From contig JAVTVX010000019.1 in assembly GCA_033439265.1 (NCBI GenBank), positions 18,812,039-18,876,038 of the forward strand: a stretch of 64,000 bases of DNA, written 5' to 3'. The DNA is from Dillenia suffruticosa (lineage: Eukaryota; Streptophyta; Magnoliopsida; Dilleniales; Dilleniaceae). The notes beneath the pieces are model-generated. The model saw only the letters and a program-made list of their open reading frames with translations. It ran no database searches and was not told the origin of the DNA. Both the position numbers and the translations under genes were made by a program. Shown piece after piece: positions 1 through 19,420 of this stretch. Each line of letters starts with the position of its first letter. Positions within the stretch are counted from its first letter, which is position 1.

Positions 1-1130
1 AGTGTCCTTTCTGGGGGAATTAGGCAAGGAGATCCTCTTATCTCCTTACCTTTTTATTCCGTGTTTTGACTTTCTTTCCCTTTCAATTGATAAGGCATGT
101 TCAAATGGTACTTGGAAACCTTTTAATTCTTACAGACTGCCCTTTTAACATTTCCCATTTGATGTTTGTTGATGGCATAGTGCTCTTTGCAAGAGCTGAG
201 GAGGGATTATGCTTTGTGATTAATGAGATTCTCCAAACTTTTTCCTCTATTCGTGGTCAATCCATAAATTTAGCAAAGAGCAGAATTTTGTTTTCTACTA
301 ATGTCCCTGGGCATATTCAGAATTACCTGGTTGATACTTTATGCATTCCAAAATCTTCGGATTTTGGCGACTGTTTGGGGTTTCCTGTTGGGGCCAGAAG
401 AAATGACCACCATATTTTTAACTTCATCATTGATAAGGTCAAGTCTAAGCTTGCAAACTAGAAGTCAAATTGCATTTCTTCGGTCGGTGGAGTAGCTATT
501 GTCCTATCAATGGCCGTCCCTATCACCAGTTATTATGCACAGTGCACTCTCCTTCCTGCAAAAGCCTCTCATGCTCTGAACAACATAAATAGAGAATTCA
601 TCTAGTGGGTTGGGAGAGTGTGGTTAAAAGCAAAAGAGGTGGATTAGGTGTTCCCCGCATTAAAGCAAAAATGACAATTTTAATCATACATAAACACAAT
701 AGCAGGTGGTCTAAATGGTTCTCTTGTAACTATTTTAGCAAAGTCTGGTTCTCATGTTTGGCAAAGTTGCAAGAAATGTTGGCCTTTGACTTGATCTGCC
801 ATAAGCTGGTCTGTGGGGGATGGGAAAGATGTGTCTTTGGGAAGACTTGCAGGTTGGAGACAAATCCCTTAGAAGTATGATCCATGGGCCTCTGAGAAGG
901 GAAGACAGGACATATTAGTTGAGGAGTGGAATCTCGACCATCTACCTTTTGTTTTTCCTAGACAAGTCGGGGGGAAAATTAGAGCTATTCCTTTCTCCCA
1001 ACACCAATCTAGGCCTGATAAAGTCTTTTGGAATGCCAGTAATCCTGGGTCTTTTGAATCGATCTCTGCTTATTCCTTAGCATATGTTTTGAATTATCAT
1101 GTCTTGTTCAATCCTTTTTTTTTTCTCCCT
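1..1130 (+). mobile_element. LINE (non-LTR retrotransposon) reverse transcriptase remnant, 5' end outside window
   Basis: The first bases read SGGIRQGDPLISLP, the RQGDPLSP-type reverse transcriptase motif, followed after a stop by a long frame (66-461). There the catalytic FADD box appears as MFVDG, so the second catalytic Asp is lost. Downstream are typical plant LINE thumb-region words (SIRGQSINLAKS, LGFPVGARR) and, after further stops and frame changes, a VFWNASNPGSFESISAYS stretch like the zf-RVT region of plant LINEs. The element is dead: several stops, frameshifts and a mutated active site. Its 3' end is placed only approximately, where recognisable protein similarity fades. Confidence 0.85.
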
Positions 1131-4100
1131 ACCACCGGTATGCGGGACTATACGTTTGCAGGTCTTATTTAGAGAATAACTTTTTTAACATAATTTTTTT
1201 AATTTTCAAGGATTAAGAAATCTAATATGTCATTCTACTAAATCAGTTGTCTGTTACGGTCTTGTTCAATTATTTACTCTCGGTCTACGTTGCGACGAGA
1301 GAGAGCAAAAGAATCCTTTAAAGAGAAGGATTTTGTATTCTTCCCTCTCTAGTAAAATCTCACTTTCATCACATGTGACCTGACTTGTTTTGGTGCCATC
1401 CATCCGTTCATTTGGCTACTTCATTCCTCCGTAAAATTGACCTCCCCAGGCACCGAATTCAATGCAATTGGAGCCGGAGGTTCACACAAGATTAAGGGTT
1501 CACGTGAAATAATCAAACTGCTGAAAAGTTGAAATCCCGTCTTCCCCATACCTTTTTTCGCTGTTGAACGTGACCTAGGACCTGAGTACTATGTGGGAAA
1601 TTAAAAAATCATGTTTCCCTTGATACAAACATATATTGATTATGGTATAAAAACATCAACTCCTCGCATTTCTTACATTTTCCCCACGAGTGAGCCCACT
1701 ATTTTTTAATACCCTTTTTTTCACCATCTCATTTCCCTTCTCAATGCATTTTCCTTTCACTAACATTTTTTTTTTAATGCAACTATTTTTGTTTTTCTTC
1801 ATCCAAGACTAAATTTTTCCATGATGGGAGTGACTATTGTTTGTAGTGCCCATTTTTTTTTTTTCTCCGAACACATTTTTGTTCACTGACTTTTCTTATT
1901 TTTGTCACGGAGCTATTTAGACCAAGTTTTTCCTTCATGTGTGAGTCCACTATTTTCTTGGGTGCCCATTTTTTTTTTTACTAACACTTTGATTAAATTT
2001 GTGCATGATTTGGATTAATAGAAATTTAACCACCCAAGTCTTTGTTTCCAAGGCAACGTTGTTGTTCTCTCTCTATTTGTTTTTCTGTGTATTTCCAATG
2101 TGAGTGTCACCGTCAGTTTTAATCTAATTTGTATCATTTTAATGATTTTTTTTTTTATCATCGATATCTAAAAATTTAACAAATTCGATTCGAATATCTA
2201 TGAGAAGATAAAAGAGATTTAAATTTAAAATTTTAATTAAAAAAATTAATACATTCAAAAGGATGTTGGGGTCCTGTTTCAATGATAATGAAGGTCACAA
2301 ACCACCCGAACTAACGCCAAATACAAGAATTTGGTCTAAGCTAAGGTCTGGTCCAAGGGAGTCTGAACGGGAAAACAAGATCAGACTTGACCAAATAAAG
2401 CTCACAAAAAGTCAAATGCGACAACCGGAGCTCCCAAAGTCCAAAACGGGTCAACTGAGCTACATAGAGTCAAACGGGTCAAATAGAGTTTATTATGGTC
2501 GAATGGACCTTTGGGCCCACAATGGTTAATTGTGCGTGTCGTCCTTGCGCAGGGGCCATGCACAATCCACAATGGTTAATTGTGGTCAACAAAGGCCGAG
2601 CACAAGTCGCGCCGGCTTGTGATAGCGGGACAGACAGATAATCGATTTAGTGAGTAAAAAAAATTAAAAATAAAAAAATATATTAAAATAATTCTCCTTT
2701 AAATTGAATTCGATAACTCTCAAAACAAATAAGTAAGAATACGGTTATAAATATCTATTAATAAAAAAAAAAAGGGTCCAACGAGGCCTACTAAGGCCCA
2801 AGATGGCCTAACGAGAAAATTACACCCTGTTTTTTTTTTTTTTTTTGGTACCGAAAATTACATCCTGTTTAGTCCCATATTAACCTACTTATTAGTTTAA
2901 ACCTTGACATCATCTCACTTGGTCAAACCATAGCACGGGGCCGGGCTAGGGTAGTCCTTTTCTTAGTAGTTTTCTTGGATATATTTTTAAATTCGTGAGT
3001 TTAATTGAGATCATCCCTCTTAATTCCCAAAAAATAAAATAAAATAAAAGAACACAGCGGTGATGCCGCTTGATTGTTTGCGCATTATTTTTTTTTATTA
3101 TACAAAAATTTAAATCTGAAATCATTAAATTGGAAGAGAAAGATTTATACCATTAAACTATTCCCTTAAAAACATTATTTGCGCACTATTAGCGTGCAAA
3201 GGAACGTAGTATGGGACCAACAAATAGTTAGCATAATAGATAGGATGTTAAATGTTTTAATTAAAACTCAGACTAAATAAAAAAAACTATATTAAAAGAA
3301 CTTTCTATACTAATGAAATTCAATTCAAGTGACACTAATCCCCTCCCTTTTATAATAGACTCGGATTTAACTATGAATCAAAAAAAAGAAGAACTCCCTA
3401 TAAAGGGTTGATACTGGGCATAAAAAAATGTAGAATGGGGATTTTCAACATAACATAAGGTATGATGCGAAGGATAATAAAGAATGAAGGATTTTGATAA
3501 TATTTTATTGTTATTTTAAACTTAAATTTCAACTAAAAGATAAATTATCTTATTAAATTTGATGTAAAATAAAAAAATACCTTTTAATATAATTTTATCT
3601 CAATCCAATACACAAACCTAACCTAAACATATCTAAATATTTAGTCCAGGTCTCTTGCATCTGTTTCTCTCTCACACTCTCAAACTAAAATCTCTAGTTT
3701 TAATTCATTGGCTTTGTGATTAAAGATCTTTGATTCAAAATTTAAATGAAAATATCTACAACTTTAAAATAAATAAATAAATAAAATTAAGTTTTTTTAT
3801 AAAGTGATGGCCCATCCCATCCCATTGATGTATTGGATTTTTTTTAGTCCTATTTACTAGATGGCATACTAGAGTTCTACAAATAAATACATGGTTGATC
3901 AAAGAAGAGAAAATTAATGTTAACACTTAAAATTATGGAAATTAACCAAAAAAAAAACGTTATAGAAATTAACATGAACTCCAACCATTTTACCGGCATT
4001 TCTAATAGAATTATTTCACGTGAACTCCAATAATCATTCTAGTTACGAGTCAGACACTTCTATTAAAAAGGAAAATTCTTTATTTTTGTCGTCACCGATA

Positions 4101-4558
4101 TTCAAAATCATATTTCGATAAATCTGATTCAATCGTTTGCAAGGACCTAAAATAGCTTTCCAAAAAATACTTGCTTTTGTCATTGGTATTGGTTTTACAA
4201 AACCTTTATATTTGCACAAATATCTTATTTTGAAAATTTTATTCTCAAAATCTCTATTCTCATTTTACTAATTCAAATAATTAATATTCTTTTTCAACAA
4301 TCACCCCATTTTTTAGGTAACCGGTTTAAACAATATGACATATTATACAAATTCGTATTTAGAATAAAAATGTCTGTCAATGTTTGGACTGATTAAAACC
4401 CATACACATCATATGTAACGAATGATTTAGATGGATTTCCCAAACAAGGACTTGCAATAAAGAACATGGGTCCTGCTTTTATCATGAAAATTTTTATGGA
4501 TTTATTTAACATTAAATGAATTGAACCGGAAATCATGAGTTGCATATAAACAACAAAA
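1131..4558. other. AT-rich intergenic stretch without recognisable genes
   Basis: No exon-like reading frame with a recognisable domain was found. The stretch holds poly-T/poly-A runs, possible minus-strand SINE tails near 2150-2260 and 4080-4150 (ATATC and CGATT words typical of the family described at 43-47 kb), a moderately GC-rich block at 2260-2640 with a U6-derived fragment, and short AT microsatellites. An 88-codon frame at 2263-2529 has no recognised domain and lies in this repeat-like block. Confidence 0.5.
2529..2567 (-). pseudogene. U6 snRNA-derived fragment
   Basis: On the minus strand this interval matches the middle of plant U6 snRNA (GCATGGCCCCTGCGCAAGGA then GACACGCACAA) with one substitution in the core, and the same segment is present in the two full U6 genes at 50.5 and 53.3 kb. 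Only about 40 of 102 nt are present, with no USE, TATA box or terminator, so it is not a working gene. Exact 17-bp direct repeats (CACAATGGTTAATTGTG) lie at 2518-2534 and 2568-2584, like a target-site duplication, though part of the repeat overlaps the U6-like sequence. Confidence 0.7.
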
Positions 4559-4564
4559 TTTATT
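4559..4564 (-). terminator. Possible polyadenylation signal of the UBC gene
   Basis: AATAAA on the minus strand about 345 bases beyond the UBC stop codon. The position is reasonable for a plant 3'UTR, but such hexamers are frequent in AT-rich DNA. Confidence 0.3.
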
Positions 4565-4906
4565 TACAACCTTATATTCATTCACTGTGTTTCATTGGTA
4601 TGTTATGTTGCTATATATATATATATATTAATCACTCACGCATGTACAAAATTAACCAAATTGCCAAGACCAAGAGAGGCAAATATATATGTCTTTCCAG
4701 GAGATAGAGCATACACTTGTATTCCTGAACAAAGATTAGTAAAACATATTTTTCTAGTTTCAGATCATACCACCAGTCTAAAGCCATTTCTGAAAGGCAA
4801 TCTATACCCCCATTTTGTCCATGACTGGAATAACAAAAGACTAACAACAACACTTGATGATTTTATACATAGAGGGCTTAAGAGCCCTCAGCAGAAAAGG
4901 CCCCAG

Positions 4907-12181
<7,275 letters not shown>

Positions 12182-12345
12182 GAACGCCTTCCAAAAATCT
12201 AAGATCGCCTTCTAGCCGAGAGAGAGAGAAAATGATAAACTTTTCGGAGAGGAATAAGAGCAGATGAAGAGAGAGAGAGAGAGAGAAAGAATGGACCGGT
12301 TTTATTTATTTATTTATTTTATGTTTATGGTTGTGGAAGGAGGAG
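12182..12345 (-). promoter_or_regulatory. UBC leader and core promoter region
   Basis: Reading on the minus strand toward the ATG, an A/T-rich ATAAATAAATAAATAAA block (about 12301-12322) precedes a CT-rich pyrimidine tract (about 12261-12290), the arrangement of TATA-like element and Y-patch common in plant promoters. The transcription start is not determined. Confidence 0.4.
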
Positions 12346-13519
12346 AGAACCGGGCATGGGACCCACCTTGGAAATACTGACCTAGAGTTTTCTTAAAAAT
12401 GAATAAATATTAATATATTATTTTGAAAAGAGAATAAGTCGACTCCTTAAAAGAAAGGAATAAACCAATAAGAAATATTAAAAACTTTTTTCCAAAATTA
12501 AAAATGTTTAATTTGGACAATAATTAAGAAATTAATTCATCATCAAAAAATATTTATGGAAATATTAGGTTGTTTTTGTTTGAAATTTCTATTCATAATA
12601 ATATTTTAAAAATTTTTTATAAAATTATAATTATTATGAAATATATAATTTCAGTGAAATTAATATTAAGATGAGACCCACATTTAGTATAATGTTATTC
12701 GAAAAAACTGACCACAATACTTCCTAAAAATGTTAGTATTAGCATTTTTATCATATTTTTCATAAATATCACTACTAATTATTAATAGAAATTTTTAAAA
12801 GTGCTTTTGAATGATCTAATATTATCTTTTTCTAATATTAGGAAACTCCATTATTATTTTTCAAGTAGTTTTAAAAATTGTACAAAGAAATATAAATTTT
12901 TTATAAAATAAAAAAGAATTTTGATAGTTATAATTTAATATTATAAGAGGCCTGCGAGCATCAATTCACCAAAAGAGAGAGCACTTTTCGTTGACAATTG
13001 TCCTTAGGGTTAACAGTGTACTACTCTCTTAATTAAAAATCTCGAGTTTGAATTTTAAAAATAGTAAAAAAAGATTTAAAAGTGCCAATCCAATAACTCT
13101 TATAATATTCGAACTGAATTAATTAAATAAAACTCAAATATCGATAGTGAAAAAAAAATTACTGGTGGATGTCTTTTTTTTTTTTTTGACGAAGGAAAGT
13201 GAATGAAAAAAATTGGTGATGGATTTTTTATTATTATATAAGAATTTAAATTTGAAATTATTAAATTAAAAAACGAAATTTATACTGCCTATTGTCTTTA
13301 GCGTGTCTTGGCCGCCCCGCGATCCGTTGTTCCAAGATGAGAATATGGGCCCACTGGACTTTTGAAGACTCTTTCGTAGGTAATTATATGATCAGCCTCA
13401 TAGCCCGACTCGTTCCTGGTCCGTGGGCAGGTCGTGGACTTAGACCGGAGAGAGCGAGAGGGATAGACGCTCTTACATGGATTCCTGCTGCGAAACTTTT
13501 CAATACTCATATTTCTCAT

Positions 13520-14205
13520 TTTAAAAATATATTTTTTAATATTTTAATATATTAAATTAATCGATATTTATATAAAAACTCTTATGTTTTCTATAATTAT
13601 ATATTTATTTATTTATTTATAATTTTTATTTTTATATTAATTCTCTTTTAATTTATAATTATATATCTGATCATTTTATATTTTTTATATTTATGTATTT
13701 ATTTATATTTATATTTTTATATTATTAAAAAATATCATTTTCTTGTATCGTTTCATATTTATTTTTGTTTCTTCGTTTCTATTTTCATGCAACGTAGTGT
13801 ATTCCTTGACGAAACTTACATGTTCTTCCAACCTAGGCAGCTTATGAATAAAATTAGAAACAAAAAATATAAATGAATATAAAATAATATGAAAAAAATA
13901 ATTATAGATAAGAATATATAAAACTAAAATGCTCAAAAAAACTGAAATATAAAAATTTTTATAAAAATATTAATTATTTTATAAAAATAATAGAATAATT
14001 ATTTTTTATAATAAAAATATAAAATGATCAAATATGTCATTATTAATCGTAAAACAAATAACACAAAAAATAAAAATCATAATTAAATAAATAAATAATT
14101 TATTAAATATGAAAAAATATATAAATATAAAAAATAAATACTTTTATATAAATATCAATTAATTTAGTATGTTGAGATATTTTTTAATAAAAAAGGAAAC
14201 CTTTT
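13520..14205. mobile_element. AT-rich fold-back element with arms of about 300 bp
   Basis: The left half (about 13520-13830) and the right half (about 13860-14205) are imperfect reverse complements: TTTTTTAATA..AAATTAATCGATATTTATATAAAA on the left pairs with the right end read backwards, continuing through TTATTTATTTA and GATCATTTTATA words. The unpaired centre holds ACGTAGTGTATTCCTTGACG. No coding capacity. It could be a MITE or a pair of elements inserted head to head. A related half-copy lies at 25165-25470. Confidence 0.55.
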
Positions 14206-15561
14206 GAATACGGAAAATATTAGTATTGAAAAATTTCTTACATCAGATATCCTTATTCCGCAAATAAATGAAACCAATTTAAAGCAGGTTTTATTTAAAA
14301 GAAAATGGAGTGTTTAAGTATTTATTATAACGTTATAACGTACAAATATAAAATTTATTATAATAGATTTAAGAAGTTCAAGTATTTGAAGTGTAATTTT
14401 AAGACATACACCTACACTTACTAATGTTTCAAGCTTTAGAAAGACAGATTTTCAACTATCTTACAAATAATTTTGTTTAATTATGCTTGAATTTAAAATC
14501 GAAGAATTGCATGGAAATCTACCCACAAGTTTTGAGTACTCTCATAATGCTTATTTATCTATCCTCCAAAAGTTTTTTTTTTCTTGGGGCGAATTCATAT
14601 TAAAAATATGAAATAAAATATAATAACGTATAATAATCCATATAACCAATTCTGGGGTGAAACTCAAACTCGAAACCTATAGGAAAAATTTTCAGGTAAT
14701 TAAGATATTATTTAAACCAAATTTTCATCTAAATAGATTTTTTTTATATTATATTAATTGATATCCGAAATCATATTTTGACTAATTCAGTGCAAGACTT
14801 GCAGTAGTCCATTTCAGGGGGCTACCCTCCCAATGTAATTTACTTTATACCCAAGTTATGAATCGAATTCGTAATTTTGATTAAAAAATCAAATATCATA
14901 TCTCAAACTTGAATAGTTTCAATTAACTACGGGTATCTTATGCCCCTAGATGTTGTCAACACTCAAGAAGAACTACCAAATGATGTTAAATGATACATGA
15001 ATATGATTAAGCTGATGCCAAAAAAAAAAAAAAAAAAGGATTAGGTTGAATAGAATTAAATAAAAAAATGGTGTGCTTTGAGCCTATAATTATCTTCAAA
15101 TGCATGTGATTGCAATTTCTTTGATAACATAATTCATTAAGTTATTGATAAACAAATAAATTGATGTTGTTATTTAAATGAGAAACCAAGTTTTTCCCAT
15201 AATTATATTTATTGAAAATTGAATGGTTAATATAACGAATTTCTCGATTAATGCAAGAGAATACCCCTGCAAAAATAAGTTTAAATGATTATTTTTAAAT
15301 TCAGTGAAGCAAAAAATGTGATAAGATATATTGGTGATGAAAGTTTTTTTTTTTTTTTTTTTTTTTAGTTTTTGCGCTAATGAAATAGGATCCAAATGAA
15401 AGTAACATATGCCCCAAAACAAATGTCACCCCATCTTTGTGGTAGGAGCTAGTTATTGATTATGAAGCAAAAGGCCATGGGAGCACATGAGAAATGACCA
15501 TTGGAAATTCTCTTTTCTTATGATTTTTTTTGGGGTTTGTATATGGGTCGAAAAAAATCAC

Positions 15562-15571
<10 letters not shown>

Positions 15572-15592
<21 letters not shown>

Positions 15593-15596
15593 TATT
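15572..15596. repeat. (AT)n microsatellite
   Basis: Uninterrupted TA dinucleotides following a poly-A run; no function visible. Confidence 0.9.
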
Positions 15597-17046
15597 AACA
15601 AAAGTTCAAACATCACCCACACAGAGAAAACATTTAAACAAGAGGTTTTTACCATTCATCCGTACAAAGACTCTATATGATAAATGCTAATATTAGTGGT
15701 CATAATCAAGAGATGAAGAAGTTGAATTTCAAAAACAGTCCGGTAATCAAAAACCATTGTGGACAGATGACCTGTCCATAACTTGTTAGTCTAGTAGTAC
15801 ATAAATTAAGATGGTGTATTATAGCATCAATCCAACAAGTTCACTATTTTTTTTTTTTATTATATAAGATTTGAATTCTGAATCACTGAATCGGGGAATA
15901 AAGCCATTATTCTTAACTAAAGTTTGAAAATTTGGCACTATGTTCTGTCATAATTCTATAATCCTATGTTTTGATGCGATCATACTACGTGGCTTTTATT
16001 TCTCCGCCGGGCGAATAGATGAACCTAATTTTGAAGAAGATCAGAAGAGTTGAATTGAAGAATTTTATACAAATAAAAATTGTAAATTATTTAAATAACT
16101 ATTTGAACCAAAATTATCTTTTAAGATCCTAGAAAATTCTTCTAATTATAGGGTAAAAGATGCTGTACCAACCGCTAGCAAAGGAGGCAATGTTGCTGCA
16201 AGACATCTTTCCAAAACCCACCAAAGTTTTGACATTCACTCGCTTCAAAGCAAAACCTTTGGAATGAGACAAACCTGTCTTGGCTATCTTTATAGGTGAG
16301 AATGACATTTATTTTCCTTTTTTATGCTTCCTCATTAAATAAGAAAGGGAAGCAATCAGCATCGGGAATCTAATGACCCCACCCCCACCAATCATATCCA
16401 CATCCATACCATACCCGCACATAATTAAAAAATAAGTAAATAATTAAAACTAAAAATAACTATCAATATTTTAAAATTTTAGTAACAAGATATTATACTC
16501 TCTTAATAAAAATTTTTAATTTGTTTTAAATTTGAGTGTTGAGAATGAAAAAGTAAGCATAAGAGAATCAACCGTTAAATTTGGTCTAATAATTACTCGA
16601 ATTGAATTGGTCGAGTTTTTATATATCTATAATTAAATATGAAAATAAAAAGAAAGAAAAAAGTTGATTCCCATCAAAAAATAGAAGAAGCAATTAACTA
16701 AATTAAAAAGGAAATAAATTAAGTAAATTATATTATCATGTTCATCTGCAATTTTGTGAGAATCTAGTACAACAAGAGATATCAAGAAATGGCTCGAAGG
16801 ATTTAAGACTGCCGACACAAGTCAAGAAGTGAAGACTGGCATATATGAGTGATCAAATTCCTTCCTCCTTTTTCATGCTTTAAGAAAAGAATAATTGTGT
16901 ATTTATTTATTTTTAATGATAAAGAGAGAAAAATTCTGTCACTGTCCAAGAGTAGTTACAGCTTTTCTTGGGACCCTTTATCAAGTTTTGTGAAATCAGC
17001 TTCTTGAAAATCCCTTTGCTATGCCTCCACCAGAAGAAGATTGGCA

Positions 17047-18985
17047 TCAATTAATCTTTATCCTGCAAGCAACCCAAGATGCACATCAGTGAATTCACAG
17101 AAATAGATGCTCAAACTCAAAGGTATAACAAGCCAACCAAAATCCAATTGAAGTATACAGCCACATTGGTTGCATATTTCAGGGTGAGGTGGCATTTTTG
17201 TAGCTATATCTAGAATTTTGTGATCATTCTTTCTTATTCTTTTACTGAGCAAAAAAGAAAAGAAAATGAAATTTAAAGTATAAATCCCAAAAATTATATG
17301 CAAATTATGGATAATCATGCACTTAGTTTGTTTATCAGGCATATACGTGAGTTCCTATGCATACTATTCGGTTTTTTGTGCAATGGTTACATTTCCTACA
17401 ATAGTAAAAAATTTTAAAAAAAGGGACCGTGGGATTTATAATTTCCTTTGAAAGATAGGTTGCGCTTAAGAGTAGGTCCAATTATTTTTGTGTTGATTTA
17501 GTGGGAATAACATTAGATCCCCTAATCAAGACTTAGATTCAAATCTTGAGAATCGAAAGAATTACATCATGAGAGCTCTTCCTATAGAGGGTTTAATAGT
17601 AGTTCGAGATAGATTAATCGAAATATGATTATGAATACTAGTGGATAAAGTAAAAAAAAAAAAGAAAAAAGAAAAATAAACAATGTGTAGTGGTAAATAT
17701 CTTCCTTCAAAGCCTAAATTGAATTGAATCTACCTATCCAATTCATTTACCTAGGGCATTCTCAGACGTGTTGCGCAACACTAGTAGCATATGACCAGAA
17801 TGGACCAAACATTGTGACCCGGTAAGAACGTACCCACAAGACTATCCAATACCATTTGTAATTTGCTTGATCTACACATAAAGAGGCATAAAAACCATGG
17901 TAGGAATCTGTTCCTAGGCTTAAATCCTGAGCAGATTTCAGGATTTGAAACATCTAGATCAAAATTCTGCAACAAGTGAATTTCATCTCATGGACATGGT
18001 ACTTTAATATTTGGTTCAAAATGCTCGAGTCCCACAATGTGGCATTGTAGGGCCTTTCTCTGCCCATAAATGATACAAGGTTCCTAATATTACTATAATT
18101 TTGACACCATTAACCATATTTTGGGAAAATGTAATCAGAAAATTCCCAAAAACACCACCAAAAGAAAAAAGGAGACCCACAAATCAAAATCGACGTGTAA
18201 ATACTAGAAAATCAAAAAACACAATTCAAAATGTGAAAAATGCAAATGGGGTTGTGTTGAACTTACCATTTGAACAAGTAGAAGATGCACTTGGGCATAG
18301 TCCCATCCCCAAGCTTCTTCAGGGTCAAATCCTTATCATTACCACAAACAGCTGAAACCGCGATCATGGCTGTCCTAAAGTTGTTCACACCAAACCCAAC
18401 ACTAGTCTTCATTTCCGCCATCACCACCAGCTTCCCATTCTTAAATTCCTTCTTCAATTTAGTCCCAGTGGGATCATCAACAAACACATTTTTCTTTTCT
18501 GTCACAAATTTCAACAACGTCGCATTCTCGGTCCCCATCCCAAATCCTCCTATCTTTGCGGTTCCCAAATCTGTATCCTCCCCAACTGTCACTTGTACTT
18601 GGGTCTTTCCATGAAAGACCGTAATTTTCTTATTAGAATTTTTCACTTCTACTCTGAGGACTGCTTTGGAATCCAGGTAAGTGCCGTCAGATTTAGTAGA
18701 GATATTGAATTTGGATAGCTGGAACGAGCGTAGATGATATACCGGTAGCTGTGGTTCAATCCAGAAATAGAAAATTACCGATGCTATTACCAGTAAAAGA
18801 AGGAGAACGAAAAATACAGCACTGCAAAGGCAACAATACGTCCGACACCAGTTTCTTCTTCTTCTTCGCCGTTGTGGAAATGAGGGTGGGAGTGGTCGGT
18901 GGACCGGAAGGACTGGTTTAACCGGTTGCAGGGTTGGGTCTCTGTAACCCGGAGGTTTCTGTAGTACTGGTTTTTGTGGTTCCAT
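17047..18985 (-). CDS. LEA_2 / NDR1-HIN1-like (NHL) membrane protein
   Basis: Predicted single-pass membrane protein of the late-embryogenesis-abundant group 2 / NHL family, members of which act at the plasma membrane in stress and defence; the exact role is unknown here. Exon 1 (18985-18267) encodes a Pro-rich cytosolic N-terminus, a basic RRRRRR cluster (about residues 39-44), a Cys-rich start and hydrophobic helix (about 50-75), then the LEA_2 beta domain (words VEVKNSNKKITVFHGKTQV, MKTSVGFGVNNFRTAM, TLKKLGDGTMPKC). Genomically the frame stops at TAA right after FKW, giving 240 aa, but that TAA sits in a perfect GTAAGT donor. Joining to a TTGCAG acceptor 1.2 kb away gives a 16-nt exon (17062-17047) adding IKIN and a stop, 244 aa, matching the KWI-type ends common in this family. 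I favour the spliced form. Confidence 0.9.
17495..17665 (+). mobile_element. Decayed SINE in LEA_2 intron
   Basis: It has a tRNA-like B-box relic (GATTCAAATC), the family word AGATTAATCGAAATATGATT and an A-rich tail (about 17651-17675), the layout of the SINE family clustered at 43-47 kb. No target duplication could be read. Confidence 0.5.
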
Positions 18986-19049
18986 ATAAACTAAAAATTG
19001 AAAAAAAAAATTTCAGAAGTTTATCTGAATTTGTGATGCGTGAAAATTA

Positions 19050-19420
19050 ATAATTGTGAATGGAAACAAAATTTTTGGAAAGAGAGATTAATGAATGAAA
19101 ATTTAATGGCAAATACTGAAATTAGTCAGTTTCAGATGGAACCAAATCTGGGAATGAATAAGAACCAAGTAATCAATAAATGTGTTGAGAAGAAGCTCGA
19201 TAAAACTGAATCCAATTGAGAGAGAGAAAGAGAGAGAGAGAGGGCAATGCAGAAAATGGGAAATTTGATAAAAGAATAGGAGGGAGAGAGACGGATCACG
19301 ACGATGGAGTCATTATAGATGTGAGAGAGAGAGAGAGAGCACCGTGGAGGGGGAGAAAGGCAGGGGCAGGAATTTGGTAGCGAGATTCACGCTCACGCGT
19401 GTCGCTCTGGTGATTCTTAA
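19050..19420 (-). promoter_or_regulatory. LEA_2 gene upstream region with GA tracts and a CE3-like element
   Basis: Upstream of the ATG are three GA-rich tracts (about 19218-19241, 19286-19292, 19322-19340), on the coding strand CT-rich leader sequence. At 19395-19403 the plus strand reads ACGCGTGTC, identical to the CE3 coupling element known from ABA-responsive cereal LEA promoters. The site lies about 410 bases from the ATG; its function here is inference. Confidence 0.4.

Larger units (their letters stand above)
12346..17046. other. Long AT-rich intergenic stretch, repeats only
   Basis: No supported gene. It contains possible SINE remnants (near 13010-13170 and on the minus strand near 14640-14800), related leftovers containing words like ATTATATAAGAATTTAAAT (about 3085, 13225, 15855), the fold-back element at 13520-14205, a GC-richer island at 13300-13490 of unknown origin, a poly-T run at about 15346-15366 and an (AT)n tract at about 15572-15596. 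Confidence 0.5.

Noticed and set aside
18285..18614. 109-codon plus-strand frame
   Set aside because: Antisense shadow of the LEA_2 coding exon.
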